A stretch of DNA of 15,685 nt from a bacterium (GTDB taxonomy: Bacteria > NPL-UPA2 > JAGMAN01), in assembly GCA_023130215.1 (NCBI GenBank), contig JAGMAN010000001.1, positions 1 through 15,685 on the forward strand. Reading direction: 5' to 3'. Below are positions 7,462 through 14,231 of this stretch, piece after piece. The stretch's first letter is position 1. Each line of letters opens with the position of its first letter. Below the pieces are notes generated by a model. That model made no database searches. It saw only the letters and a list, made by a program, of their open reading frames with translations, and was not told the origin of the DNA. The position numbers and the translations under genes are program-made.

Positions 7462-7508
7462 ACTGACCGGATTTTCTGAAGCGTAGCTGGAGAAAATTCC
7501 GGTCCAGT
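7462..7508. other. Bulged hairpin after hicA (attC-like)
   Basis: Arms ACTG-ACCGGA-TTTTCT (7462-7477) and AGAAAA-T-TCCGGT-C-CAGT (7491-7508) pair over 16 bp. Two single unpaired bases (7497 and 7504) both lie on one arm. The box GTATAAC overlaps the hicA stop codon on the minus strand. Bulges on one arm plus a box touching a stop codon resemble integron attC sites, but the box at the far end (ATTAGCG) does not match GTTRRRY. It is not a terminator, as there is no T-run. Confidence 0.4.
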
Positions 7509-7519
7509 GCCGCGTTATA

Positions 7520-7702
7520 CTATCCTGATAATCCTAAATATTTCTTGATATGCTTTGCTAAATCATTGTCAATCTCCGTATGGCGCGGAACAGGTTGCTT
7601 TTGTCTGGTTACCGGATTTATATAAATATCGTGATTAGCTCCTGGTCTCAAGTAAACGCATCCTGCTTTCGTCAGCTGACGAATAAGCTCTTTGCGTTTC
7701 AT
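7520..7702 (-). CDS. hicA: HicA-family mRNA interferase toxin
   Basis: A 60-aa protein with the compact double-stranded-RNA-binding-like fold of HicA. The N-terminal helix (KRKELIRQLTKAGC) is followed by the signature RPGANHDIY; His24 is the expected catalytic residue. HicA toxins cut mRNA and are neutralised by HicB. The start codon overlaps the hicB stop (4 bp), so expression is coupled. The order is antitoxin first, the less common of the two hic arrangements. The pair sits between the aminotransferase gene and serA, so it interrupts what looks like a serine-synthesis operon. An attC-like hairpin begins at its stop codon. Confidence 0.9.
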   Translation of the reverse strand: MKRKELIRQLTKAGCVYLRPGANHDIYINPVTRQKQPVPRHTEIDNDLAKHIKKYLGLSG

Positions 7703-7890
7703 ACAGCTATCTCTTTCACCTGGTGTTCTTCTGGAACCTCATCCATAGCCATTGACATATAGGCGTCCTTGATATTTTCTTCAAGTTCTTCTATTGTTTC
7801 TCCTTGAGTCATTATCTCTGGATGCTCCAGAATCTTACCAATCCAAAACTTGTCTCCCTTCCAATATACCATAGTCATTTTGCTATACAT
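7699..7890 (-). CDS. hicB: HicB-family antitoxin, short form
   Basis: A 63-aa protein containing the HicB partial RNase H-like fold: a strand with YWKGDKFWIGKILEHPEIMTQGETIEELEENIKDA, then a helix with AMDEVPEE. Short HicB proteins like this one lack the C-terminal helix-turn-helix or ribbon-helix-helix, so autorepression may be absent or indirect. AGGAGGT seven bases before the ATG fixes the start. It follows the aminotransferase stop by 21 nt and overlaps hicA by 4 bp. Confidence 0.88.
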   Translation of the reverse strand: MYSKMTMVYWKGDKFWIGKILEHPEIMTQGETIEELEENIKDAYMSMAMDEVPEEHQVKEIAV

Positions 7891-7911
7891 AAAAGACCTC
7901 CTTTGCCAATT

Positions 7912-9051
7912 TCACCTTTTTAGCAGTACCTCCTCTGCTGCTTTTACTCCTGCTCCAAGCTCCACTTTGTATCCCAATTCAGATAGGGCCATCTCCAGGG
8001 CAGAGATAGCTACAATTAAGTCAAAAGTGTCAACGTAACCTAAGTGAGCAATGCGGAAAATCTTTCCCTTAAGCTGGGACTGTCCACCTGCAATGGTTAC
8101 TCCATATTTCTCCCGCATATTTTTCACCAGGGCCAGGCCATCAATCCCTTCCGGCACCTTCACCGCTGTTACTGCATTAGATGGAGCTTGCGGGGCAAAT
8201 AGTTTTAATCCTAAAGCTATAACTGCCGCCCGGGCAGCCCGAGCTAAACGAGCGTGCCGACCTAAAATATTCTCTAACCCCTCTTTCTTCATCTTCCTTA
8301 GCGCTTCCCTTAAGGCAATGACGAGGGAAATGGCTGGAGTGAAGGGATGGTCAGTCTTATTTAGACTCTCCTTTGCTTTTAAAAAACTGAAGTAATATTT
8401 GGGAAGTTTTGATTCTCGAACCAAATTCCATGCCTTCTCACTGACGCTGACGAAAGCTAAGCCGGGGGGAATCATCAATCCCTTCTGGGAGCCGGCTACC
8501 ACCACATCCACATTCCAATCATCTGACCGCAGTTCCATAGCTCCCAGGCCACTGATGGCATCCACTACTAAGACAGCTTCTTCTGCCTTCACTATCTCTC
8601 CGATTGCTTTGATATCATTTACTACTCCCGTTGAGGTCTCACAGAGGGTGGTAAAGACCGCTTTGATGTTCCCCTCTTCTTTCAGTTTCTGCTTGATTAC
8701 CTCTGGCTCTACCGGCTTCCCCCACTCTACCACAATGGGCACTACCTCCACTCCATAAGCCTCACCTATCTCCCGGAAGCGTTCTCCAAATTTTCCTCCT
8801 TCCACTACCAGGACCCTGTCCCCGGGTGAAAGAAGGTTAGCTGTGGCTGCCTCCATTGCGCCCGTGCCTGATGAAGCAAAGGTGAGAACATCATTCTTGG
8901 TCTGGAAGACATACTTTAATCCATCATTCACTTCCGCAAAAATCTCTCTATATTCCGGTGTGCGATGATGAATGATGGGCTGTGCCATAACGGCCAGAAC
9001 CTCGGGAGGAACTGGCGTTGGCCCAGGAGCCAGCAAATATCTTTTCTGCAT
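7912..9051 (-). CDS. Class V aminotransferase (serine/alanine-glyoxylate, possibly phosphoserine)
   Basis: A 379-aa PLP-dependent aminotransferase of fold type I, class V. It shows the N-terminal LAPGPTPVPPEV, the SSGTGAMEA phosphate-binding loop (60-68), Asp164 in VVDAISG that holds the pyridine nitrogen, and Lys190 in GSQKGLM for the Schiff base. Most relatives are serine-pyruvate or alanine-glyoxylate aminotransferases. Some, such as the methanogen enzyme, act on phosphoserine and replace SerC. Because serA lies in the same operon direction and no serC is visible, a phosphohydroxypyruvate transaminase role is a fair inference. The start has GGAG eight bases upstream. A divergent clpP tail ends about 15 nt before its ATG. 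Confidence 0.9.
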   Translation of the reverse strand: MQKRYLLAPGPTPVPPEVLAVMAQPIIHHRTPEYREIFAEVNDGLKYVFQTKNDVLTFASSGTGAMEAATANLLSPGDRVLVVEGGKFGERFREIGEAYGVEVVPIVVEWGKPVEPEVIKQKLKEEGNIKAVFTTLCETSTGVVNDIKAIGEIVKAEEAVLVVDAISGLGAMELRSDDWNVDVVVAGSQKGLMIPPGLAFVSVSEKAWNLVRESKLPKYYFSFLKAKESLNKTDHPFTPAISLVIALREALRKMKKEGLENILGRHARLARAARAAVIALGLKLFAPQAPSNAVTAVKVPEGIDGLALVKNMREKYGVTIAGGQSQLKGKIFRIAHLGYVDTFDLIVAISALEMALSELGYKVELGAGVKAAEEVLLKR

Positions 9052-9066
9052 TATTAAATCTCCTTC

Positions 9067-9108
9067 TTACTTTCTACTGGCAATAATTTCATCAATTAGG
9101 CTATACTT
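9067..9108 (-). pseudogene. Second, divergent clpP C-terminal tail
   Basis: Directly downstream of clpP the minus strand encodes KYSLIDEIIASRK and a stop. This parallels the last residues of the intact ClpP ([16 protein letters not shown]). About 30 of 39 bases match between the two. The remnant's stop lies 15 nt before the aminotransferase ATG. It reads as what is left of an earlier clpP copy that once abutted the aminotransferase gene. Confidence 0.7.
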
Positions 9109-9129
9109 TTCTCATTTATTCTTCTCATC

Positions 9130-9759
9130 CTATTTCTTTAGTTCTCTGTTGGTGATAATCTCATCAATTATGCCATACTCCTTAGCCTCTTCGGCTGACA
9201 TGAAAAAATCTCTCTCCGTATCTTTCTTGATCTTCTCTACGGGTTGTCCAGTATGTTTAGCTAAAATCTCGGCGAGCTCTTCCTTTAATCTTAAAATCTC
9301 CTTAGCCTGAATATCAATATCGGTAGCCTGTCCTTCCACCCCACCAATCGGCTGATGGATGAGGACCCTGGTATGAGGAAGTGCCAACCTCTTTCCTTTC
9401 TTCCCAGCAGCCAGGAGAAGAGCCCCTCCACTGGCTGCCTGACCGACACAGATAGTGGAGATATCCGGTTTTATGAACTGCATGGTATCATATATGGCCA
9501 TAGTGGCTGTTATGGAACCACCCGGACTATTAACATAGAGGTGGATATCTTTCTTGGCATCCTCAGATTCCAAGTAGAGAAGCTGTGAAATGAGAATGTT
9601 AGCCTCCAGGTCAGAAATGACCGCCGAACCTCCCCGCACCACCGTCATTGAACCTCCAAGAAATACTATTCTATCCCTGAGCAGTCTATCAAATATGTCA
9701 TAATGAACCCTACCTCTTCCATCATCCTCTACCACTCCCGGCAATCTATTCCAGTGCAT
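9130..9759 (-). CDS. clpP: ATP-dependent Clp protease proteolytic subunit, with an N-terminal insertion
   Basis: A 209-aa serine peptidase that forms the barrel chamber of ClpXP/ClpAP. The catalytic triad is Ser110 (GQAASGGA), His135 (LIHQP) and Asp184 (TERDFF). The usual Met after the catalytic Ser is Gly here. Between FLGG (33-36) and the [12 protein letters not shown] helix lies an insertion of about ten residues (around [10 protein letters not shown]) not present in typical ClpP, near the axial and hydrophobic-pocket region that contacts the ATPase. GGAGGAGG precedes the ATG and it lies 16 nt after tig, the classical tig-clpP pairing; clpX is not in the window. A divergent copy of its C-terminus follows at 9067-9108. 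Confidence 0.94.
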   Translation of the reverse strand: MHWNRLPGVVEDDGRGRVHYDIFDRLLRDRIVFLGGSMTVVRGGSAVISDLEANILISQLLYLESEDAKKDIHLYVNSPGGSITATMAIYDTMQFIKPDISTICVGQAASGGALLLAAGKKGKRLALPHTRVLIHQPIGGVEGQATDIDIQAKEILRLKEELAEILAKHTGQPVEKIKKDTERDFFMSAEEAKEYGIIDEIITNRELKK

Positions 9760-9775
9760 CTTTCCTCCTCCTCAT

Positions 9776-11083
9776 TTATGGAATAACAATTTTCCCTTCC
9801 CCTGGCTCCAGCAATCTCTTCCTCTGAGGCCTTAGCATTCTAACCTGATCTGGCGTTAAAATCAAGGATTTCTCCTTTTCCTTTATCCTGGCCTGGCTTA
9901 CTAAGAAATTTAGTGTCTTACGCCTCCTTACTCTATAAGCTAAGACCCTTCTATTATCCTCACTTAGAGTACCTTTTTTTCCCTTGGTCATAGACCTTGG
10001 CTCTGCCGTGGCTTCTTCTTCTATCTCTTCCCGGGTAGCCTCAATTCCCTCCTCCCTGGCAATCCCCTCCAGGACCAAAGTTGCTTTAACCTGCTTTAGA
10101 GCAGCCGGTCGAAGTTTCTCTCTCAGTTGACTCACCTCTGAGCCCTCCCCATCCAGCTCTAACTTTGAGGCCAGCATCAGATATTTTAGTTGTCTCTCAA
10201 CCAGAGTGGAAGGAACTTCCATTTCTGTCTTTTCCGCCAAGATACCGGTGAGCTTCTCCTTGAGTCTGCGCTCCTCTTCATCCCTGGCTCTTTGCTCCAA
10301 TCTTTTCCTGGTATCCTCCCTCAGCTCAGCTAAACTACTAAAGTTCCCCAGGTCCTTGGCAAATTCATCGTCCATGATAACTAATCGGCGCTCCTTTATC
10401 CCGTTTAACTTAACCCGGTAGAGGACCTTTTCCTTAACTTCTATCTCTCTTTCTTCACCAACCTGGCAGCCCACAAGACCCTCTTCAACCTCCTTAGGAA
10501 GAGCATTGGAACCCAATTGGAATAGGTAACCTTCTGCATTTTGAAAGGAAGCCTTGTTAAGGAAGCTCTTAAAATCCACTACTACCCAGTCGTTCCATCT
10601 TGCCGGGCGGCCCTCTATAGGAAAAAAATCGGCATTCTCCTCTCGTTCCATCTCCAAGACTCTGTCCACGTCTTCACTGCTAATTTCTATCCTCTCCTTC
10701 TCTACGATAAGCCCCTTATAGCCTTCTACCCTCACCTCCGGCCAGGTTTCTACTCTCACCTTAAAGGAAAAGGCATTCCTCTCTTCAGGAAGAGTATCTC
10801 CCGCCTCTATATCTGGATCGCCTATTGGGGTGATACTTGACCGCTTCACTGCTTCTGGGTAACTCCAGTCGACAATCTTCTTCAGAGCTTCGGTTTGAGC
10901 CAGCTTACTAAAATGCATCTTTAAGATATGGGACGGGACCTTGCCTCGCCTGAATCCGTCCACCCTGGCCTTCTTACTCAACTCCCTATAAGCAGCTTCA
11001 AATTGTCTGTCAACCTCCTCAGGAGGAACCTCAATCTTGAGGAGTTGTTTGCTATCAGACAACTTTTCCGATTCTACCTTCAT
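9776..11083 (-). CDS. tig: Trigger factor with a reduced FKBP domain
   Basis: A 435-aa ribosome-associated chaperone. The N-terminal domain holds the ribosome-binding signature GFRRGKVP (42-49). The middle FKBP-like domain begins at NDWVVVDF and runs to MDDEFAKDLG. The long C-terminal helical domain is the chaperone cradle, ending in a basic tail. In the FKBP domain the stretch normally reading like FPEDYHAEELAGK is missing: the chain passes from EEREIEVKEK directly to VLYRVKL. That segment carries residues of the prolyl isomerase pocket, so isomerase activity is probably lost while chaperone function remains. The ATG lies 18 nt beyond the tRNA-Gly gene with AAGGA as ribosome site, so tig may share a transcript with the tRNAs. 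Confidence 0.93.
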   Translation of the reverse strand: MKVESEKLSDSKQLLKIEVPPEEVDRQFEAAYRELSKKARVDGFRRGKVPSHILKMHFSKLAQTEALKKIVDWSYPEAVKRSSITPIGDPDIEAGDTLPEERNAFSFKVRVETWPEVRVEGYKGLIVEKERIEISSEDVDRVLEMEREENADFFPIEGRPARWNDWVVVDFKSFLNKASFQNAEGYLFQLGSNALPKEVEEGLVGCQVGEEREIEVKEKVLYRVKLNGIKERRLVIMDDEFAKDLGNFSSLAELREDTRKRLEQRARDEEERRLKEKLTGILAEKTEMEVPSTLVERQLKYLMLASKLELDGEGSEVSQLREKLRPAALKQVKATLVLEGIAREEGIEATREEIEEEATAEPRSMTKGKKGTLSEDNRRVLAYRVRRRKTLNFLVSQARIKEKEKSLILTPDQVRMLRPQRKRLLEPGEGKIVIP

Positions 11084-11101
11084 ACTCTTTTCCTTTTATA
11101 G

Positions 11102-11174
11102 AGCGAGGGACGGGTCTCGAACCCGCGACGACTAGCTTGGCAAGCTAGCATTCTACCAACTGAATTACCCTCGC
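11102..11174 (-). tRNA. tRNA-Gly (anticodon GCC)
   Basis: A 73-nt cloverleaf on the minus strand: acceptor GCGAGGG/CCCTCGC, anticodon stem CTAGC/GCTAG with loop TTGCCAA, and T-arm GGGTTCGAGACCC. CCA is not encoded. One base separates it from tRNA-Leu. Confidence 0.95.
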
Positions 11175-11175
11175 A

Positions 11176-11258
11176 TGGGCGGAAGAGGACTTGAACCTCC
11201 ACGGATACTCTCCACGAGATCCTAAATCTCGCGCGTCTGCCAGTTCCGCCATCCGCCC
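11176..11258 (-). tRNA. tRNA-Leu (anticodon TAG)
   Basis: An 83-nt class II tRNA with acceptor GGGCGGA/TCCGCCC, anticodon stem GCGAGA-type with loop containing TAG, a long variable arm, and discriminator A as expected for Leu. CCA is not encoded. Confidence 0.93.
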
Positions 11259-11271
11259 CCAACACCTTATA

Positions 11272-11344
11272 TACCCCCACCAGGGCTCGAACCTGGGACA
11301 CCCTGATTAAGAGTCAGGTGCTCTTCCAACTGAGCTATGGGGGC
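11272..11344 (-). tRNA. tRNA-Lys (anticodon CTT)
   Basis: A 73-nt cloverleaf: acceptor GCCCCCA/TGGGGGT (first pair G-U), anticodon stem CCTGA/TCAGG with loop CTCTTAA, T-arm CAGGTTCGAGCCCTG, discriminator A. Its 5' half is copied at 14394-14433, which makes it the likely integration target of the island to its right. Confidence 0.94.
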
Positions 11345-11379
11345 AACTGTTTATATATCAATGACTTATGATTCCTAAT

Positions 11380-11475
11380 CTTTTGGCACCCATTTCGGGA
11401 ATTGTGCCCTTATCGTACCTTAATTTCTGCCCCTCGGGAGCCTTCTCTGCCCCTCTTATAGACTCCCATTATCTT
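11380..11475 (-). pseudogene. Remnant coding tail next to tRNA-Lys
   Basis: On the minus strand a frame reads LRYDKGTIPEMGAK and stops just before tRNA-Lys. A second remnant at 14236-14280 reads LGHNKGTIFEPKE, and roughly three quarters of about 32 bases match between them. A short overlapping frame starts MGVYKRG (11410-11469), like the start of many phage-type integrases. Together they could be relics of an integrase beside its target tRNA, but no catalytic motif remains. Confidence 0.3.
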
Positions 11476-11526
11476 AATCTTAACGCTCCTTCCTAACTAT
11501 CATTTGAGCCCCTTCATATTCTGCCC

Positions 11527-11769
11527 CTAACCAATAGACAGCGGCATCTCCGTCTTTTCGCCAGTTGCTTCATTGATAACCAGAAGATTGCCCATGTCCT
11601 CATGTTTTATTTGTTCATTTGCGTTTAACAGCTCGATGCCATAAATCGTTCCATCTGAAGCCATGTCCACTACTAACTCATCGCTGATTCGGATTGTTTC
11701 TACATCAGCGATCTTCTCATGAAACCGAATATAAGCAATGTTATAACGAGGATCATAAGTGAATCTCAT
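11527..11769 (-). CDS. DUF2283 family protein
   Basis: An 80-aa small protein with the DUF2283 pattern: YDPRYNIAYIRF, then ELVVDMASDGTIYGIELLNA. The family is short, beta-rich and of unknown function; it is often found near toxin-antitoxin-type genes such as DUF4258. AGGAGG eight bases upstream and a promoter at 11837-11864 support independent expression. It is the first gene beyond tRNA-Lys in the putative island. No DUF4258 partner is visible. Confidence 0.85.
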   Translation of the reverse strand: MRFTYDPRYNIAYIRFHEKIADVETIRISDELVVDMASDGTIYGIELLNANEQIKHEDMGNLLVINEATGEKTEMPLSIG

Positions 11770-11836
11770 AGCATAGCCCTCCTTTCCCGATATTTAAAAG
11801 TTATGAATAAAGCGGGCTAACCTAATTACGGTCAAT

Positions 11837-11864
11837 ATAATAGCATAAGGTGATAGGTTGTCAA
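11837..11864 (-). promoter_or_regulatory. Promoter of the DUF2283 gene
   Basis: TTGACA (11859-11864) and TATTAT (11837-11842) with a 16-bp spacer, plus TGC directly before the -10 (extended -10). The leader would be about 60 nt. Confidence 0.6.
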
Positions 11865-11910
11865 TACAAAAAAACATACTTTGTCAAGACGACACAGAAA
11901 AATTAAACTA

Positions 11911-13422
11911 TTATATTAACTCTGACAATCCCAGCTCATCAAGAACCCAATCAATATTGACCCTTATTCCTTTCTCTTTGTTTAACTGTTCAAGGCCTTT
12001 TATATGAACCTTCATCAGCTCAACTAATTTGGGGCGCAACTTTGGATTTTTTGCTGCCTGCCTGGGAGTATTGTTATCAATCATCGGAATATTCTCATCT
12101 ATAAATTTTTTATACTGTTGTTCATAAACTTTCTGCATCAGTGCTTGTTCATCCTCCGGAGACATAAATACCTGCTCTTTTTCACTTTTTTCTGCTCTTT
12201 CGTCAACGGGCTTATTTGCTATTTGTTTGGCGATATCAACAACTTTTTCGTTTCTTAAAACAACCAAAGAGCCGAAATATTTCATAACCATCTTTTTAGC
12301 AAACTCATATTTTTGTTTAGTAAAAACCTCTACGGTCAGCTTATCCGGGTAAAGACGAATGTTGCCTAAACCTCCTACTCCCATACTTTCGTCTTCATGG
12401 CAAAAGGCGGGATTCATCTCTTTTTCAATAGCTTTTGATTCCCCTCTACGCAGCCAGCTATAATATAAGGTGTTAGCAGGATCTCCCTCTTCAGGATCTT
12501 TATCTTCCCATCGAAATTCGGGATATTTCTCAAGAATTGCCTCTATATCGCTTAATCTTCCTTTTATATCATAGGTTGCAACGCACTGATGCATATCCAT
12601 AGCACTAAAAACAGCCTTGCGTTTTTCGAGAGCTAAATCTATAGTAAGCTGGCAATACTCACCAAAATTCTCTGATAGATAATCCTTTAATTTAAAACCT
12701 GCCTTCTTGGCTTCTTTCTTGGTATCTTGCTTAATTATATCCATAAATTCATTGGAAATAAAGTCAGTAATCTCAATCCCTCCGTGAGATGCGCGACTGA
12801 AATTAGGGAAATGCGTCAGCCAGGTAAACATTTTTGAAAAACGCACAGCGCGGGAAGCTGTAGCCCTATCAAATAAGATAAAAGGTTTGCTTCCTGGTTC
12901 AAGTATATCAATGCACTCCATGGCCTGGCGGTCAAGTATCTTTTGGATTTCTACAATCGTCACACGAGAGGTTTTGAGGTAGCACATCATTACCTTTTCA
13001 TCATTGTTTAATCCTTCCCAGCCCTCAGATTCCCATTTATCAGTTAGTGTCTTTCCGTGCTTGTCTTGTTCTACAAAAAGGAGATTATATGCCGCCGCAC
13101 CTGCCGCTACTGTAAAAGAATGTTCATCTGCCATATCTCCGAATGACATATCCTCAACTACTTCCTCGAACTCGTCTTTGCTATAATGGGCGGCGGTATA
13201 TTCCATATATTTCTTTGACAATCCCGCATCAATCCTAAGCCATAAATCATACCCTGTTGTGCTAAAAGGAGAATGAGGGCAATCTGAGCTACATCTTATT
13301 TCTGAGTTCCGTTTTGCTCCACAGCAGGCAGAACATATCGCACCCTTAATGCCAGGGCATAAACGTCTTCCTGTTTTTCCGCATATATCACATTTATTCC
13401 TTTTATTCATAACACAATTCAT
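11911..13422 (-). CDS. Large Cys-rich protein of unknown function (503 aa)
   Basis: Not recognised as a named family. The first 50 residues are packed with Cys: 11, 14, 22, 30, 33, 34, 44 and 48, with CDIC and CSACC, followed by His50. This is enough for one or two zinc sites, like the small zinc heads of SEC-C-type proteins. The middle (about 60-430) is a soluble mixed domain with no clear catalytic motif. Near the end, IPMIDNNTPRQAAKNPKLRP resembles the xPxLxGxTPRxA helix-pair found at the C-terminus of many SEC-C proteins and MbcA/Xre-type antitoxins. GAGG five bases before the first ATG favours that start over Met5. The gene stands alone between an ORF6N relic and the DUF2283 gene inside the tRNA-Lys-bounded island. 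A zinc-dependent nucleic-acid-binding accessory protein is a guess. Confidence 0.8.
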   Translation of the reverse strand: MNCVMNKRNKCDICGKTGRRLCPGIKGAICSACCGAKRNSEIRCSSDCPHSPFSTTGYDLWLRIDAGLSKKYMEYTAAHYSKDEFEEVVEDMSFGDMADEHSFTVAAGAAAYNLLFVEQDKHGKTLTDKWESEGWEGLNNDEKVMMCYLKTSRVTIVEIQKILDRQAMECIDILEPGSKPFILFDRATASRAVRFSKMFTWLTHFPNFSRASHGGIEITDFISNEFMDIIKQDTKKEAKKAGFKLKDYLSENFGEYCQLTIDLALEKRKAVFSAMDMHQCVATYDIKGRLSDIEAILEKYPEFRWEDKDPEEGDPANTLYYSWLRRGESKAIEKEMNPAFCHEDESMGVGGLGNIRLYPDKLTVEVFTKQKYEFAKKMVMKYFGSLVVLRNEKVVDIAKQIANKPVDERAEKSEKEQVFMSPEDEQALMQKVYEQQYKKFIDENIPMIDNNTPRQAAKNPKLRPKLVELMKVHIKGLEQLNKEKGIRVNIDWVLDELGLSELI

Positions 13423-13431
13423 AAATGCCTC

Positions 13432-13566
13432 TTATTTCCCCATCTGTTTCTCAAGCTCCGCGGCAATGTACTGCTCCAGCTGGCGCCTCAAAACCCTGAG
13501 GTATGGGGCTCCCCATATCACTCCTTCTCCCAGTGAAGGTACGTTTAATGGGATGTTAGACTGATT
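13432..13566 (-). pseudogene. Unidentified C-terminal coding fragment
   Basis: A GC-richer stretch on the minus strand reads in one frame, including VPSLGEGVIWGAPYLRVLRR and ending in AAELEKQMGK before a TAA. It has no start codon; an in-frame TGA separates it from the ORF6N remnant. Its coding quality (third-position GC, amphipathic helix) suggests the tail of a lost gene, whose family I do not recognise. Confidence 0.4.
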
Positions 13567-13575
13567 TCTGGCAAT

Positions 13576-13740
13576 TCACACAAGTTCGCAGACACAATTT
13601 GGAGGTAGGCGCTTGGCATGTTGCCCTTTCTTTAAGCTTCCAAATTGGAATCTTAAAGAATCTGCCTCATCTTTAAGTCAGTTGAAACATAAAATCGTCG
13701 GGAAACCTCTCAATTGCCGTCGCTTTAGGTTAGCAAAAAA
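13576..13740 (-). pseudogene. Decayed ORF6N-domain gene
   Basis: The pieces NLKRR, IERFPDDFMFQLT and KDEADSLRFQFGSLKKGQ on the minus strand match the ORF6N domain, a DNA-binding domain of phage antirepressor-like and host proteins. They lie in successive frames: a shift around 13714-13720, one extra base at 13675, and a stop at 13576-13578 where LPYAFTEQG would be expected. Only the middle of the domain is left. It marks phage or mobile DNA inside the island. Confidence 0.75.
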
Positions 13741-13806
13741 GGCCGCTGTCCCCTTTTTTCTGAACGGAGGGCTGCAACGAGTTGATAGGCGCAACTGGCA
13801 GTTTTG

Positions 13807-14049
13807 TCAAACTACTTGAAAAGACTGTCCCAATGGTTGAAAATCTGCTGTCTCCTGTTGTAGGAGCTTCATTCTAATTCGCTCAAATCGACTTATAGTT
13901 TCCTGTGAATACAGGTGTTCACCACAATGAAGACATACCTCAGCCTTTACTTTCAAGACAGCAGTATTTTCCCCTCCACGCAACAACTTCTCGACCTCTT
14001 TTTTCACCATACCACCACCGCAAACCGGACACTTTTCAAACGGCAACAT
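13807..14049 (-). CDS. YgiT-type zinc-finger protein (MqsA-like antitoxin head)
   Basis: An 80-aa protein with two zinc-binding pairs, Cys7-x2-Cys10 (CPVCGG) and Cys39-x2-Cys42 (CLHCGE), the pattern of YgiT-type antitoxins related to the MqsA N-terminal domain. The conserved SRFERIR helix follows. There is no Xre helix-turn-helix domain, as is usual for this short form. Its toxin partner (commonly a DUF4258 protein encoded directly upstream) is not recognisable; only a 36-aa ORF sits there. GGAGGAGG upstream fixes the start. It may be an orphan antitoxin or the survivor of a decayed module. Confidence 0.85.
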   Translation of the reverse strand: MLPFEKCPVCGGGMVKKEVEKLLRGGENTAVLKVKAEVCLHCGEHLYSQETISRFERIRMKLLQQETADFQPLGQSFQVV

Positions 14050-14073
14050 GACTATATCCTCCTCCTTGTTTAA

Positions 14074-14184
14074 TTATAACACAATTAAAGGCATATAACC
14101 ACATTTTTCCAATTTATCATGAACTTCTACTCCCAAGATAGATTTGCTATCAATTCTTTTTTTTCTTCCCAAAAGGAGTTCCAT
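14074..14184 (-). CDS. Possible 36-aa ORF upstream of the YgiT gene
   Basis: A short frame on the minus strand, containing RIDSKSILGVEVHDKLEKCG, ends 24 nt before the YgiT-type ATG. There is no good ribosome site at its ATG. It could be the C-terminal remnant of the partner toxin expected in this place, but it does not show a family motif I recognise. Confidence 0.3.
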   Translation of the reverse strand: MELLLGRKKRIDSKSILGVEVHDKLEKCGYMPLIVL

Positions 14185-14194
14185 TAGACTCTAC

Positions 14195-14231
14195 AAAAAA
14201 AAGACCCGCTAAGTCATATAAAACTCAGCGG
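14195..14231 (-). terminator. Rho-independent terminator
   Basis: On the minus strand a stem of CCGCT/AGCGG extended by ACT/AGT, with one mismatch and an 8-nt loop, is followed closely by eight T. It overlaps the stop codon of the small tail at 14236-14332, so it marks the end of a former leftward gene and insulates the YgiT gene. Confidence 0.8.

Noticed and set aside
11080-11301. Frame of 73 aa across the tRNA array
   Set aside because: It covers tRNA-Gly and tRNA-Leu completely; the tRNA structures explain the sequence.
13349-13564. Plus-strand frame of 71 aa near the ORF6N relic
   Set aside because: Overlaps the start of the 503-aa gene and a better coding frame on the minus strand; no supporting motif.
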